From Paguma larvata (taxonomy: Eukaryota > Chordata > Mammalia > Carnivora > Viverridae), in the NCBI GenBank assembly GCA_030068075.1, contig CM057834.1, forward strand, positions 92,831,119 through 92,895,118: 64,000 nt of DNA, read 5' to 3'. Position 1 is the stretch's first letter, and each line of letters begins with the position of its first letter. The notes below the pieces were generated by a model. That model saw only the letters and a program-made list of their open reading frames with translations. It was not told the DNA's origin and ran no database searches. The position numbers were made by a program, and so were the translations under genes. Positions 45,701 to 55,464 of the stretch are shown one piece after another.

Positions 45701-48423
45701 TACAAGGGGCAGAGAGAGAGAGAGACAGAGAGAAGTGGGGCTCACCCGGGCACCTGTTTTACCTGAAGGAGGGGTCAGGTTCACCCGATGTGTGGCTTGA
45801 ACTCACCAACTGTGAGATCATGACCTGAGAAGCCAGATGCTTAACAACTGAGACACCCAGGTGCCCCCCAATTTCACTTTTTTTTTAAATTTTGTTTTGT
45901 TTTGTTTTTGTTTATTATTGATAAAGACAGAGACAGAGTGTGAGCAGGGAAGGGGCAGAAAGAGAAGGAGACACAGAATCTGAAACAGGCTCCAGGCTCT
46001 GAGCCGTCAGCACAGAGCCCCATGTGGGGCTTGAACTCACAAACTGCAAGATCATGACCTGAGCCGAAGTCAGACGCTTAACCAACTGAGCCACCAAGGC
46101 ACCCATTTCACTTTCTGATGAGGCAACCCAGAGCTCCCTTTGAGGGTCAGAAGTCGTGGCCCTGCCCAGGTCGCGAGAGGATTCGGGAGAAGGGGATGAA
46201 CAAACTAGCCACACTGCAATGTCCTGGAGCCACGGTGTTCTCTGCTGAGCTCTCTCTCAGCTCTCTCCGATTTCCTCTCACCTTCGGGGACTTACCTGAG
46301 CGGTACAGAGTCCGCGTCTTCTTCCGAACTTGGCAGGTCACTTCCAGGCACCTCTTCTGATCTGGGCTTTGGCTGTTCTGAGCCAATGTGCTGAGGAGGT
46401 TGGCCAGATGGCAGGGCCCCCGGCCTGACCCACAAGGCACTGGGTTGTGTGCGGCACGGGCCGAGTGGGTGCCGCTGGGAGACAGTGTGGAGGCCGGACC
46501 CCCGGCGCCGGGCGTTTTCTGCTTACTGGAGCCTGGAGAGTAGGACCTCTTCCCTGGGTTTGCCTCTTTCGCTGGGAAGGAACAGCCTTCCCCAGGAGGC
46601 TGGAGTCCAGGTGGGGCCAGGGGTGTGCCTTTGCGGAGAGTCCCGGAACCAGATGGCTGGCCCGCTCTCCGGGTGTCTGTCCCGGCTGGTTCTCCAGGGG
46701 TGTCTGACGGTGGCTTCTCCCCGGGAACCGTGCAGGAGGGGGGCGCTTCCTCACTTGGGGCATCCCGAGCACAGGGGCCCGACCTCTGCCGCAGATCCTT
46801 CTCCGGCCCAGCAGCCAGGGGCTTGTCTCCACCTTCGTGGCCTGTGGGGACCAGCACCCGCTGACCTTAGCACCCCAGAAGGAAAAGCCTGAACTAAGGA
46901 GTTGCTGCTTCCTGCTCTGCGGCCCGTGTCCCGTTGGGCCTCAAGCTTTCGTTTGTGCACTTATCGGAGAGGGTAAAAATTCTCGGCTGACCGTTCTAAC
47001 TTGGCTGTTGTGAAGATCAAACTAGGTAGCCCACTGCTTTGCAAAATGTGAGCAAATAGATGCGCCCAGGAGGGGGCCTGGGCTCACGCACACAGGATAG
47101 GAGGGCTCTCCTGATTGGGGGGGCACGGAATTTCTGGGAGCTGCCCGGGTTTTGTTTTATTTTCCCCAGACACCTGGAATGGCAGTCGAGGGACCGGCAT
47201 GTGTTGAGGCATTTCTAAGGGACAAATGTGCGTGTGGGGGGTGGACTTGGAGGAGGGAGAGACTGCTTCTAAGACCGGATCTCGTTCCTGCGCAGATACA
47301 GGCACTACTGCTCAGAGTGGGGACAAGGCGACATCGGGTGGCCTCCGGGAGCCCAGGCAAGGACAGCAAGAGAGCTCAGGGGAACAACCATCCTCACCAC
47401 CCACAGATCTCACTCTGCCCCTGCCAGCTCTCCCCAAGCCTGTGCACACCCTCGTGCCTGTCCCTGCAGAGCAGACCCTCCCTCTGTCCTTGGACGCCAG
47501 CCAACCCTCCCTCCCTCCCTTCCCGGGTAAGGAAGCGTGACCCAGCCGGCACCAAAAGCCCCCGTGCACTCATCTTCCGAGCCCCTCTGTCTTTGAGGCT
47601 GGGACTGATTCATCAGGCACTTCCCCGTCCCAGGCTCTGTGCTAAGCACCTTTCAAAGATTAGAACAGTGTGCACTTAATCTCTGTGAGGAAGGCGCGAC
47701 TGACAGCTCATTCTGACAGAGGAGGAAAGGCAGATTACAAAGTTGAGTGATTTGCCCAAGGTCTTCCAGTACAGTGCCCTTAGTCATTGTGCAGGGTCCT
47801 TTCTGGGGTCCCCAGAACCTCCCCGGTTCACCTCTCTTACTCACAATCCCCAGATGCTTTAGCATTCCCACTCAATTGGAATATTTTTAAGTGGATGCTA
47901 ACTAGCGACTAAGAACTGCTGTTATTTTAATGAAAATTACATAAGATAGAGCATCTAAAGGAATGCCTTTCTAAGACGTGTAAAGAAAGAGGCTTAGTCA
48001 GGGGCTAAGGTGATTTGTCGAGTTGTTTTCTAGGGTACCTCAGACCTGACTTGCAGGAGAGGGCCCGGGGCTCGTGAGGAGCATGCGCAGGCCTGTGCTG
48101 CGGGGAAGGGACAGGTGGATGGTGGCCCGGGGAAGGAGGGACACATTGGGTTGGGCTTCCGGCATTTTAGGCGAGTTTGTAGCCTAGCAAACCTGGTACG
48201 CAGTAGGTGCTCAATAAATGAGACCTATCAGCGCGATATGCCCCGGTAGAAAAGGGGCCGGGAACCTGGACAAGAAGGGTCCCGGGGCTCCGGGCCCTGA
48301 GTGCAGAGAGATGGGAACCCGCAGGAGGGCGGGCGCACAGGGGTGGGCCTCCCTCACGCTCCCAGCCACGCACACCCCACGCTCACCCCGCGGTTCCAGG
48401 CAGGGCTCCTGCGCCCGCTCCAT
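42479..48423 (-). CDS. NOBOX: NOBOX, newborn ovary homeobox transcription factor (spliced, 8 coding exons)
   Basis: Oocyte-specific homeodomain protein that binds DNA in the nucleus and activates oocyte genes such as GDF9; family facts are recalled. Exons in transcript order: 48423-48387, 46841-46296, 45393-45287, 44948-44836, 44569-44484, 44268-44046, 43719-43415, 42780-42479. All junctions are GT-AG and phases join into 1,719 nt (572 residues plus TAG). The homeodomain (about residues 185-244) begins [20 protein letters not shown], and its recognition helix has [12 protein letters not shown]. The N-terminal arm contains the conserved [20 protein letters not shown] block; the C-terminal half is Pro-rich, as in other mammals. 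The start in the CpG-island exon is my choice because its phase fits; the human annotation I recall begins elsewhere, so the 5' end is the least certain part. Confidence 0.9.
43130..43330 (+). mobile_element. MIR-like fragment in the last NOBOX intron
   Basis: ggggatattattcccatttgag...caaactgagactccgcaaagctg matches the MIR core. Confidence 0.55.
43415..43719 (-). CDS. NOBOX: NOBOX exon, Pro/Gln-rich region
   Basis: Acceptor CCCCCACAG, donor GCAG|GTGAGT. Encodes [20 protein letters not shown], then a Gln/Pro/Phe-rich segment ending LQPPAGNA. Likely part of the transactivation region by analogy. Confidence 0.93.
44046..44268 (-). CDS. NOBOX: NOBOX exon, Pro-rich region
   Basis: Acceptor GATTCCTAG, donor ACAAG|GTATGG. 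Encodes [18 protein letters not shown] and [20 protein letters not shown], close to human. Confidence 0.93.
44484..44569 (-). CDS. NOBOX: NOBOX exon
   Basis: Acceptor CTGCCTCCAG, donor GGCAG|GTAAGC. Encodes [20 protein letters not shown] and EPPLDSL, matching human SAAEILPAVPMEP and ESPLDTF. Confidence 0.9.
44836..44948 (-). CDS. NOBOX: NOBOX homeodomain exon (recognition helix)
   Basis: Acceptor CCCCTATAG, donor TGCAG|GTATGG. Begins [20 protein letters not shown], completing a 60-residue homeodomain with the invariant W, F, N and R residues of helix 3. Confidence 0.96.
45287..45393 (-). CDS. NOBOX: NOBOX homeodomain exon (helices 1-2)
   Basis: Acceptor CTCTTCCAG, donor ATCATG|GTAAAG. Encodes [20 protein letters not shown] and then [16 protein letters not shown]. 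Splicing here removes the insert that follows MVKG in the long human reference protein. Confidence 0.95.
45618..45866 (-). mobile_element. CAN-SINE in NOBOX intron (first of a pair)
   Basis: Reverse SINE with long T-rich tail; perfect 14-bp duplications cccaatttcacttt at 45,604-45,617 and 45,867-45,880. Same transcriptional strand as NOBOX. Confidence 0.92.
45881..46104 (-). mobile_element. CAN-SINE in NOBOX intron (second of a pair)
   Basis: Reverse SINE abutting the previous one, sharing atttcacttt (45,871-45,880, repeated at 46,105-46,114), so it entered the same target site. Confidence 0.92.
46296..46841 (-). CDS. NOBOX: NOBOX exon with N-terminal region and start of homeodomain
   Basis: Acceptor GTCCCCACAG, donor TCAG|GTAAGT at 46,295. 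Encodes [16 protein letters not shown], later [33 protein letters not shown] and [10 protein letters not shown], in the same order as human NOBOX. Confidence 0.93.
47607..47775 (+). mobile_element. MIR SINE fragment in NOBOX intron 1
   Basis: caggctctgtgctaagcacc...gacagaggaggaaaggcag...gatttgcccaaggtcttcc, in MIR order. Confidence 0.7.
48180..48222 (+). mobile_element. L2 3' tail
   Basis: ggtacgcagtaggtgctcaataaatgag is the standard L2 end, next to the CpG island. Confidence 0.6.
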
Positions 48424-49060
48424 GGCCCGGACGCGCGCCGCCTCCGCGACCCGCCGCGCTGCCCCCGTGCCGCCTAATGAAGCCTCGCGGGCGAGCAGGT
48501 GCGCGGGGTCCGCACGCGCCCCGGGGAGCCCGAGCCCGCGCCCCTCACCCCCGCCGCCCGCTGGGGCGAGGCCCACCCAGGCGCGTGGGGCAGCTGCAGA
48601 GCCGCGCCCGCCCCCGCCGGCCCGAGGGCGGCCCAGGTGTGCGGCCACCGCCCCTCCCCTCGGCCCGCAGCTCCACGCCAGCAGCGCCGCCTCGGTTCCC
48701 ACGGCCGGCGACAGTCCTGGGCTCCCCCGCCACCCGGGAAGGGCTCGGTGGTGGCTCGGAACCGCCCTCCCCCCTACCCCCACCGTGCAGACCGGAGAAG
48801 GCCTCCCTCAGAACTCATCCAGGGAGCCCCCCACGCCGGGCTGTCCGCGTCCCCGCTGCCCACGGAGGTTTCTCCAGGCCTCGAGACGAGGGAGCCCCCC
48901 CAGACCCCTCCTGAGCACAGAGCTGGCCTCGGATGACCAGGAGCAAGAAGGAGCCCGTGCTGCCAGGTAAGCCGCACAAAACCGACCTGCGTGGACCGGC
49001 CACCGCGGCACACGCGCCGGAGGCCTCGGGGGGCGGCGGGGAGGCCCAGCTGGGCCAGGT
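48240..49060 (-). promoter_or_regulatory. NOBOX: CpG island at the 5' end of NOBOX
   Basis: GC-rich, CpG-dense block (many gcgcg, ccgccg and ggcgcg) surrounding the candidate NOBOX first exon. Long open frames on both strands here are composition artefacts. A CpG-island promoter would be somewhat unusual for an oocyte-restricted gene, so it could instead be a regulatory island for another transcript. Confidence 0.6.
48387..48423 (-). CDS. NOBOX: NOBOX candidate first coding exon
   Basis: Within a CpG island. GGGCCATGG is an excellent Kozak start, giving [12 protein letters not shown] plus one base before the donor CGGG|GTGAGC (48,386-48,381). Phase 1 matches the acceptor at 46,842 exactly, which adds GC to make Gly. 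I do not recall this N-terminus from another species, so this is inferred from signals only. Confidence 0.6.
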
Positions 49061-49631
49061 TTTGGGGTCGTTCGCCAACCTCCCCCCCTACACTGGATAT
49101 CCTAGTGTGATCTCTGAGAACGACGGGGAGCCTCATGAGGGAGCTCTCACACGGGGGATGTTTATAATTCCGAGTTCACAGTATGTTTCGTGCCTTCAAA
49201 AAAAATTCAGAATTTAAAATTCTCATTGCCGCCTCCTTGTGTCTGCGTCTGCCCCGCAGTGGGAAGTGCGGGACAGATTGAAACAGGTGCCTGGAGCTGA
49301 GCTAAGCTGGGGGGGGTGGGGGCGCGTCGGACCACATGCCAGGTGTTTTGCGTTAAGGACTTCAAAGACGCTGGACACCACGTGCTTTACTGCTACAATC
49401 ACCTAATCGTAATCCATTCCTTTCCCTGTGCTTCCATCCGGTTGAGGGGCTTGGGGCTTGCACACTTTGCCTGGGGAGAGCGGCCAGAGCTTTAGCTCTT
49501 TTTGCAACATAAACATACAGATGGGTTCACCTCATAACAGTGTGATGAAGACGTCAGGAATCTGATGTTCAGTCTGACTCCTGTAAGACTAATAATTCTC
49601 GGATAAATAAGGGGTTTAGAAATAGGGCCCA

Positions 49632-49856
49632 CGCCTGGGTGGCTCAGTTGGTTGAGCCGCCCACTTCAGCTCAGGTCACGATCTTCCCGGTCTGTGAGTT
49701 CCAGCCCTGCATCTGGCTCTGTGCTGATGGCTCAGAGCCTGGAGCCTGCTTCAGATTCTGTGTCTCCCTCTCTCTCTGCCCTTCTCCTGCTCACGCTCGG
49801 TCTCTATGTCTCTCAAAAATAAATAAAAACATTAAAAAAGAAATTAAAAAAAAAAA
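49632..49856 (+). mobile_element. Young CAN-SINE
   Basis: Forward SINE starting cgcctgggtggctcagttgg, perfect 13-bp duplications gaaatagggccca at 49,619-49,631 and 49,857-49,869. Confidence 0.92.
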
Positions 49857-49984
49857 GAAATAGGGCCCAGTTTCTCTCAGCTAGAAAGGAGCATTGCAGG
49901 CCTTGTAACCAAGGCGTGGGGGGCAGAGAGGTTTCTCTACACGAAAAAATGAGAACCATGATGTGGTTGTAAATGGAGCACGAT

Positions 49985-50110
49985 AGTTTGCTTGATTACA
50001 CATTTATGGGACACCTACTGTATGCCAGGCACTGTGCACAAGTCAGTTCCTTGCCTGCAGAAGCTTACTGGTGGAGAGGGGGCTTCAGCAACGCTAGAGG
50101 TGAATGGACT
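49985..50110 (+). mobile_element. Old MIR/L2-type fragment
   Basis: cacctactgtatgccaggcactgtgc...cttgcctgcagaagcttactggtgg. Confidence 0.5.
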
Positions 50111-50475
50111 GTGTCAGTACGGTGTGGTCCTCGGTCAGTTAGGAGGATGAATCGGCTCTTAGAGCACAGAGGAGCAGGAACCTTCCCTGGCCGAGGATGT
50201 AGGGAGCGGGGGAGGGGACACAGGAGCTGTACGATGACGGTTAAAGGGGATAAGTTTAATGCAAAGTTCGGAGTCTGCTTGAAAACTTGCGGTGGTCCCT
50301 GTCTGCCCAGGAGGAAAAGACCAGTCTCCCTACTGGGACAGGAGCCTTCGAAATCCTGGCCCTTTCCTTTCAGCCCCAGCTTCCCAGCTTGCCTGTGCCA
50401 AAGCACTCCAGTTTTATTCTCTTTTGACCCACTGTTTCTGAGTGTTCCTAACCTTTCCATATATCAGAATTTCTT

Positions 50476-50675
50476 TTTTTTTTTTTTTTAACATGTATTC
50501 ATTTTTGAGAGAGAGCATGTGCTGGGGAGGAGCAGAGAGAGACACAGAATCCCAAGCAGGCTCAGACTCTGAGCCATCAGCACAGAGCCCGACCGACGCA
50601 GGGCTGGAATGCTCGGACTATGACATCATGACCTGAGGCAAAGTTGGCGTTTCTAGCCACCCGGGAGCCCCTGGA
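50476..50675 (-). mobile_element. CAN-SINE
   Basis: Reverse SINE; perfect 13-bp duplications atcagaatttctt at 50,463-50,475 and 50,676-50,688. Confidence 0.9.
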
Positions 50676-50844
50676 TCAGAATTTCTTAGGCAGCATTCCC
50701 AGAAATTTAAATTGGTAGGTCTAGAGAGGCTCCCAGAAATAGCCATTGTAACAAGCCCCACAGGTGATTTTTATTCATGTTAGAATTTGAGACACTCCTA
50801 GACCTTTCAAAAACAAAGTCAATTAAAACCATCCTGGGTGTGAG

Positions 50845-50893
50845 AGTGGGGGAAGCAGGCGGGAGGGGGGAGCGGGGGGGGGGGTGGTATGGG
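50845..50893 (+). other. G-rich tract, possible quadruplex
   Basis: Several runs of at least three G bases within 50 bp (gcgggaggggggagcggggg). Structure is inferred. Confidence 0.5.
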
Positions 50894-51264
50894 GGAAAAT
50901 AACCTTTTCACCTTCACTGAGCTGTCTATGGCAGTGAAAAGCCAGTAACACTTAATTTGTTAATGGATTATCCTACTATGTTAAATTAAGAATCATTCTT
51001 CCTTATCAGGTATGCTGTGTTTTCTCTCCCTGCATGGTTGCCCTCTACCTGGGGAAGGTCAGAAAAGCAAAGTCTCAAATCACCCACAGATTGAACACCA
51101 CCCTTAAGATTCAGGGTGCAATTATATAAAAGTGTGTGTGTTTAAGGGAATTGAAGATGTTGGCATTTTTCTAAACATACATATAGTTGAATTGTTGCAC
51201 TTGGACTATGACATTAGAAAAGTTTAAGTTTCCTTTGTTGACATTCTTGGCTTGCGATTGTGTG

Positions 51265-51638
51265 GCTTTTTTTTTTTTTTTTTTTTACAAATATCATAGC
51301 GTTTATTTATTTACATGAAAATTTGCTTTGATGGCTGCAAGTGAATTTGGCCTCCTAAGGCTTAGATGGCCGTCTTCATGTGTTTCCTTGGGGGGAGGGG
51401 GGTAGCGCTGCTGATACATGCTGGTAATAGTTCTCTGACGAATCAGCCGTAAGCACAGGAAGACCACTCTTTACAGGGAGGGCGAGAAAGTGTTGTTTTA
51501 GGAGTGCTGGGAAATATTTATTTCCCAGTCTCGTTTGGTGAGATTTCATCTTTGTGATCGTCACACAAGGTCATGTACTCAGCTTGCTTAGTGGGCAGGG
51601 TGTTTTATTTTTAGTTGCAGGGCGCGGTGCTTAGTTTT
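51265..51638 (-). pseudogene. Probable retrocopy of an unidentified mRNA 3' end
   Basis: On the minus strand the block ends in a 20-plus A tract (plus-strand T run at about 51,269-51,288) preceded by overlapping AATAAA signals (plus tttatttattta near 51,302), the layout of a processed transcript. A short open segment near its 5' side reads EYMTLCDDHKDEISPNETGK followed by a stop. I do not recognise the parent gene. It could also be a 3'-UTR-only copy or an old SINE-like element. Confidence 0.35.
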
Positions 51639-51655
51639 GGAGTCAAATTCTAAAC

Positions 51656-51876
51656 TTTTAAAAATTTTTTTTAATGTTTGTTTATTTTTGAGAGACATAG
51701 AGACAGAGCGTGAGCAGGGGAAGGACAGAGAGAGAGGGAGACGCAGAATCCGAAACAGGCCCCAGGCTCTGAGCCGGCAGCACAGAGCCCGACGCGGGGC
51801 TCGAACTCACAGACCGCGAGATCATGACCTGAGCCAAAGTCGGCCGCTCAACTGACTGAGCCACCCAGGCGCCCCT
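51656..51876 (-). mobile_element. Young CAN-SINE
   Basis: Reverse SINE ending ccacccaggcgcccc; perfect 17-bp duplications ggagtcaaattctaaac at 51,639-51,655 and 51,877-51,893. Confidence 0.94.
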
Positions 51877-52585
51877 GGAGTCAAATTCTAAACCACCACT
51901 ATCACCCTCTTACCAAGGGCCATTTATTCCAGCATCTTTGTCGTCTCTCAGAGGAGAGTAACAGATAAAGAGAAACACGTGTGGTGCTACTCCGCAAAGG
52001 CAGCAGAGGTTTCCCCAGTCCGTGTAGAGCTGACGGCACCGTGAGGATAGGCAGTCTTTGTCCTCCTCCTCTTTCCGCAGCGCAAAAACTAACCAGAAGG
52101 TGGCTGGCTGAGAAAAATCTCAAAGCAGAAACAGGGCCATTTGCTCTCGTTTTACCTGCCACGCCTCGGCGTGGGCGGCAACAGGTCAGCGGAAGGCCTG
52201 GACCAGAGAGGCGGGAGCAAAGTGGTGAAAGACAGAAATCCGAACAGGCCCTGGGCAGGGAGAGAGCAGAATCACAGCACACGGGGCGGCGAGGGCCCGG
52301 AAACAACCAGGAGGGGAGGCTCCCATCCAAGGCAGAGGGTAGCTGGAGCCAGTCACAGGTTCGAGGACCGGGACAGCCTGAGCCTGAAGAGGGCGAAGGG
52401 CCAGATGCCCAGAGCCACACCGCGGGCCCGTGCCAACCAGGCTGATGGTTGGTGCCCAGTGGCCTCCTCTGGAAATCCCAGGAAAGGATGGTTTGAGTTC
52501 GCCAGTGAAGGGCATTGAGAACAGCTGGCTGAAGGGAGCCCGCCCTGGCTGGGAGAAAACAGGTTCTGGCATGAGTTAGCCTAAG

Positions 52586-52825
52586 AACCTAAAATAAGAT
52601 AAAAACAGACAGGGAGGCAAACTGTAAGAGACTCTTAAATACAGAGGACAAACTGAGGGTTGATGGGTGTTGGGTGGGGGATGGGCGTGAATGAGGGCAC
52701 TCGTTGGGATGAGCTCTGAGTAATATATGTAAGTGATGAGTCACTAAATTCTACTCCTGAAATCTTTATCTCACTCTATGTTTACTAACTTGGATTTAAA
52801 TAAGGCTAAAAAAAAAAAAGAAAGT
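52586..52825 (+). mobile_element. 5'-truncated young L1 (3' UTR only)
   Basis: Contains gagactcttaaatacaga, the ggttgatgggtgttgggtgg block, and cactaaattctactcctgaa, followed by poly-A: the carnivore L1 3' end in plus orientation. Confidence 0.85.
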
Positions 52826-53039
52826 CCTAAAGAAGAGAAAATAAAGCGATGCGGTTGCTGCTGCTATAGTTTTTAATCAGCCTGTAGTAACAGTAAACCA
52901 CACTGCTTGTGTCTTGTGACTTAGTTGATACTTTCCCATCTGCTCTGATCCTCTCCTCCGAGGACAGAGCTCTGGAGAAATTTCTGCGCCTCGCTAGTCT
53001 ACTCCAGGGTTGCGAAGCTCTCGCGGTAATTCTCGCATG

Positions 53040-53420
53040 GCATTCGAGACGCCTCGGAACCTGGCCCCAGCCTTCCCCTGCCCACCCGGCCTCCTCACAG
53101 ACTCTTGTTCTAACGTCGCCCCTTCTCAGAACGGCTCTTGCCTTCTCATGCCTCAGGGCCACAGATCATGTCGTTTTACAGGCGCGAAACGCCACCCCTT
53201 CCCTTTTATTTCTGTCAGAGTCTTATACTTCAAAGCCCAACCCAAACATTCTCTTTTTCTGTGACGCCTGTCTCAGCTCTGCACAGCCCCAGTGAGCCGC
53301 TCCCTCCCGTGTCCTCCCCCTGTGCGGAGTTAGCCTTGACATTACGGCACTCGACCCAGGCTGACCTGACCTGAGGGTCTTGTGTGTTCTCTGCCGGAAT
53401 GTGAGTTCCTGAGCGACAAC
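53040..53420 (+). mobile_element. L2-like fragment
   Basis: ggctcttgccttctcatgcc, gccggaatgtgagttcctgag and the order of motifs fit an L2 3' region, diverged. Confidence 0.5.
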
Positions 53421-53424
53421 ATGC

Positions 53425-53645
53425 ATCTATTCATGCCAGGCACTTTCTTCTTGTTTTACAAACACCAACTCCTTGAATCCTCCTAATAACCTCAGGAGGT
53501 GCTATTATTAGCCACATTATATGAAGAAACTGTGGCATAGAGCTGGAGTACTTTGTCAAGGTCACACGGCTGGTAAGGGGCACACCCAGGATTTGAACCC
53601 AGTTAGTCTGGTTCCCACCCATCCTCCTAACTACTAAGCCATACT
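53425..53645 (+). mobile_element. MIR SINE
   Basis: gccaggcacttt...taataacctcaggaggtgctattattagcc...caaggtcacacggctggtaagg...ggatttgaacccag, a well-preserved MIR. Confidence 0.85.
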
Positions 53646-53655
53646 AGTCTGAGCC

Positions 53656-53868
53656 TTTTAAAATTTTGTTTAATGTTTATTTATTTTTGAGAGAGACAGC
53701 ACTTGAGCAGCGGATGGGCAGAGAGAGAAGGAGGCACAGAATCTGAAGCAGGCTCCAGGCTCTGAGCTGTCAGCACAGAGTCCAACATGGTGCTTGAACT
53801 CACGAACCATGAGATCATGATCTGAGGCAAAGTTGGCGCTTAACCAATTGAGCCACCAAGGTGCTCCA
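53656..53868 (-). mobile_element. CAN-SINE
   Basis: Reverse SINE: aatgtttatttatttttgag at left, ccaccaaggtgctcc at right. Confidence 0.87.
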
Positions 53869-53879
53869 TAAATAAGCAT

Positions 53880-54072
53880 TTTTAAAAAAATGTTTATTTA
53901 GAGAGAGCAGGAGCAGGAGAGGGGCAGAGAGAGAGGGAGACAGAATCCCAAGCAGGCTTCTTGCTGTCAGTGCAGAGCCTGACAAGGGGCTAGATTGCAC
54001 CAGCTTCAAGACCATGACCTGAGCCGAAATCAAGAGTCAGATGCTCAATGGACTGAACCACTCAGGTGCCTC
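53880..54072 (-). mobile_element. CAN-SINE
   Basis: Reverse, older SINE next to the previous one; ends ccactcaggtgcctcc. Confidence 0.82.
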
Positions 54073-54275
54073 CATCCCAGTGTTCTGACCACAAATTCAG
54101 TTCTCCTGGACTCACTTCTAGTCACAGAAATAACATTTTGTGTATAGTAGCACTACTAACCTTTTGTTGACAGTGATTTTAAAACATGTAGATTTAAATT
54201 ATATTTATTTCTTTAACAGGGCTGTGTCTAGGAAAGCAGAGGAATTTGTATCTAACTTGTTTTAAAAAGTGAAAC

Positions 54276-54400
54276 AGGGGCACCTGGCTGGCTCAGTTGG
54301 TAGAGCATTTGACTCTTCATCTCAGGGTCATGCTTTCAAGCCCCAAGTTGGGCATGGAGCCTACTTAAAATAAATTTTAAAACATTTTTTTAAAGATAAA
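54276..54400 (+). mobile_element. Short, older CAN-SINE
   Basis: Forward copy: gggcacctggctggctcag, tcatgctttcaagcccc B-box, (AAAT)-rich end, no CT-rich region. Confidence 0.8.
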
Positions 54401-55191
54401 ACAGTAACAATGTCTGTTATGATAGGAATGCAAGTTTATTAGGAAAATATTGATAAATACAGATGGATTAGAAAAGGAGAAAACAATTTCCTGTCCAACA
54501 ACCTCAGTTATTAATAGTTTGGTTCATTTCCTCATAGCATTTTTGCCATTATTGTGTTTTATATATGTTCTTAATGATCATAATTCTCCATGTATAATTT
54601 TGAGTCTTTTTTCCCTTCAGTTACACAGTTTTATATTGTTTCAGCCTTCGGAATTTATTGAGTGACACTGCAATTTAACTAGTCTCCACCTATTAGAAAA
54701 AAACGTTTAATTTAAAGCCTTACTTTTTTCAGAACTAAAAAGCAAAATTGAAATGAACCTTCTGATTTTTACTCTTGCAGAAAAATTAGATTGTTTTTAA
54801 ATCTCTTCCAATTAGTGATCTTGTCCACGTTTTTTCTTTCTTTCTTTTTTTTTTAACAGTCTGTGAGGAGCCCCAGAGTTGCTCACTGCACAGACATCGG
54901 GAGCCAGGCCGGCAAGTGTTCAGCCCAAGTGTTTCATCAAGGAGGAGTCAGGGATTCTGAGGTCAGAAACTTGACAGGCCAGTAGGGCCGCTTGTAAGAG
55001 AGTAAGATTCCCTGAACGAGGTGGTATTTTTTTCCTCCTTCGGTACCCCGGGGCTAGACCTCTGCTGGTGGCCTGACTGATTTTTCTGGTGTTCAGGTCT
55101 GGGTCGGTGACTCCCAGGAAAATGTGCTGTGCCAGGAGACCGTAGTGTGTAGGAAGAGAGCTCGTTCTTCTGGCCACAGCATGGTCCTCAC

Positions 55192-55280
55192 AGTTCCCCT
55201 GGTTCTTTCGGGACTGGGACTCATGTCCTCTTCGGCTGTGAAGACTTCCTTGTCCCCCGTGACCAAGGTGCCCTCCAGAT
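55192..55280 (-). CDS. NOBOX: Candidate upstream NOBOX exon (DLEGT... exon)
   Basis: Minus-strand acceptor TATTCATCAG at 55,281; with the G from the exon at 55,368 it reads DLEGTLVTGDKEVF, which lines up with DLEGTWDTRDKDGF near the start of the human NOBOX reference protein as I recall it. A GTGAGG donor at 55,191 gives phase 0, which does not join directly to the phase-1 acceptor at 46,842, so an intervening exon or another donor is required. The downstream boundary is uncertain. Confidence 0.45.
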
Positions 55281-55367
55281 CTGATGAATAGTGTGGAAAG
55301 TGAGGTCCTGTCATGGTCAGCAGACTCCTCTGTTCTTTGGGGGCTCTAAATTTTTAGGTCCACTCAC

Positions 55368-55464
55368 CTTCAGGTGACAATTCAAAGTCTTTGGGAATCA
55401 CAGATGACCTGCTCTTGTCTTTAAATGCCTCCTTGTGCTTGGTATCAATCAAAGGCAAGATCGC
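55368..55464 (-). CDS. NOBOX: Candidate upstream NOBOX exon
   Basis: Minus-strand acceptor CCCCCACAG and strong donor GAAG|GTGAGT bound a 97-nt open stretch reading AILPLIDTKHKEAFKDKSRS then SVIPKDFELSPE. Its last base completes the Asp codon of the next candidate exon. It has no ATG, so a further 5' exon is needed; ATGCGGCACCCCCAGCTT|GTAAGA near 55,693-55,715 (minus) is in phase but speculative. Confidence 0.45.

Noticed and set aside
48211..48970. 190- and 250-codon frames in the second CpG island
   Set aside because: GC-rich chance frames; only the short Kozak-ATG exon has splice and phase support.
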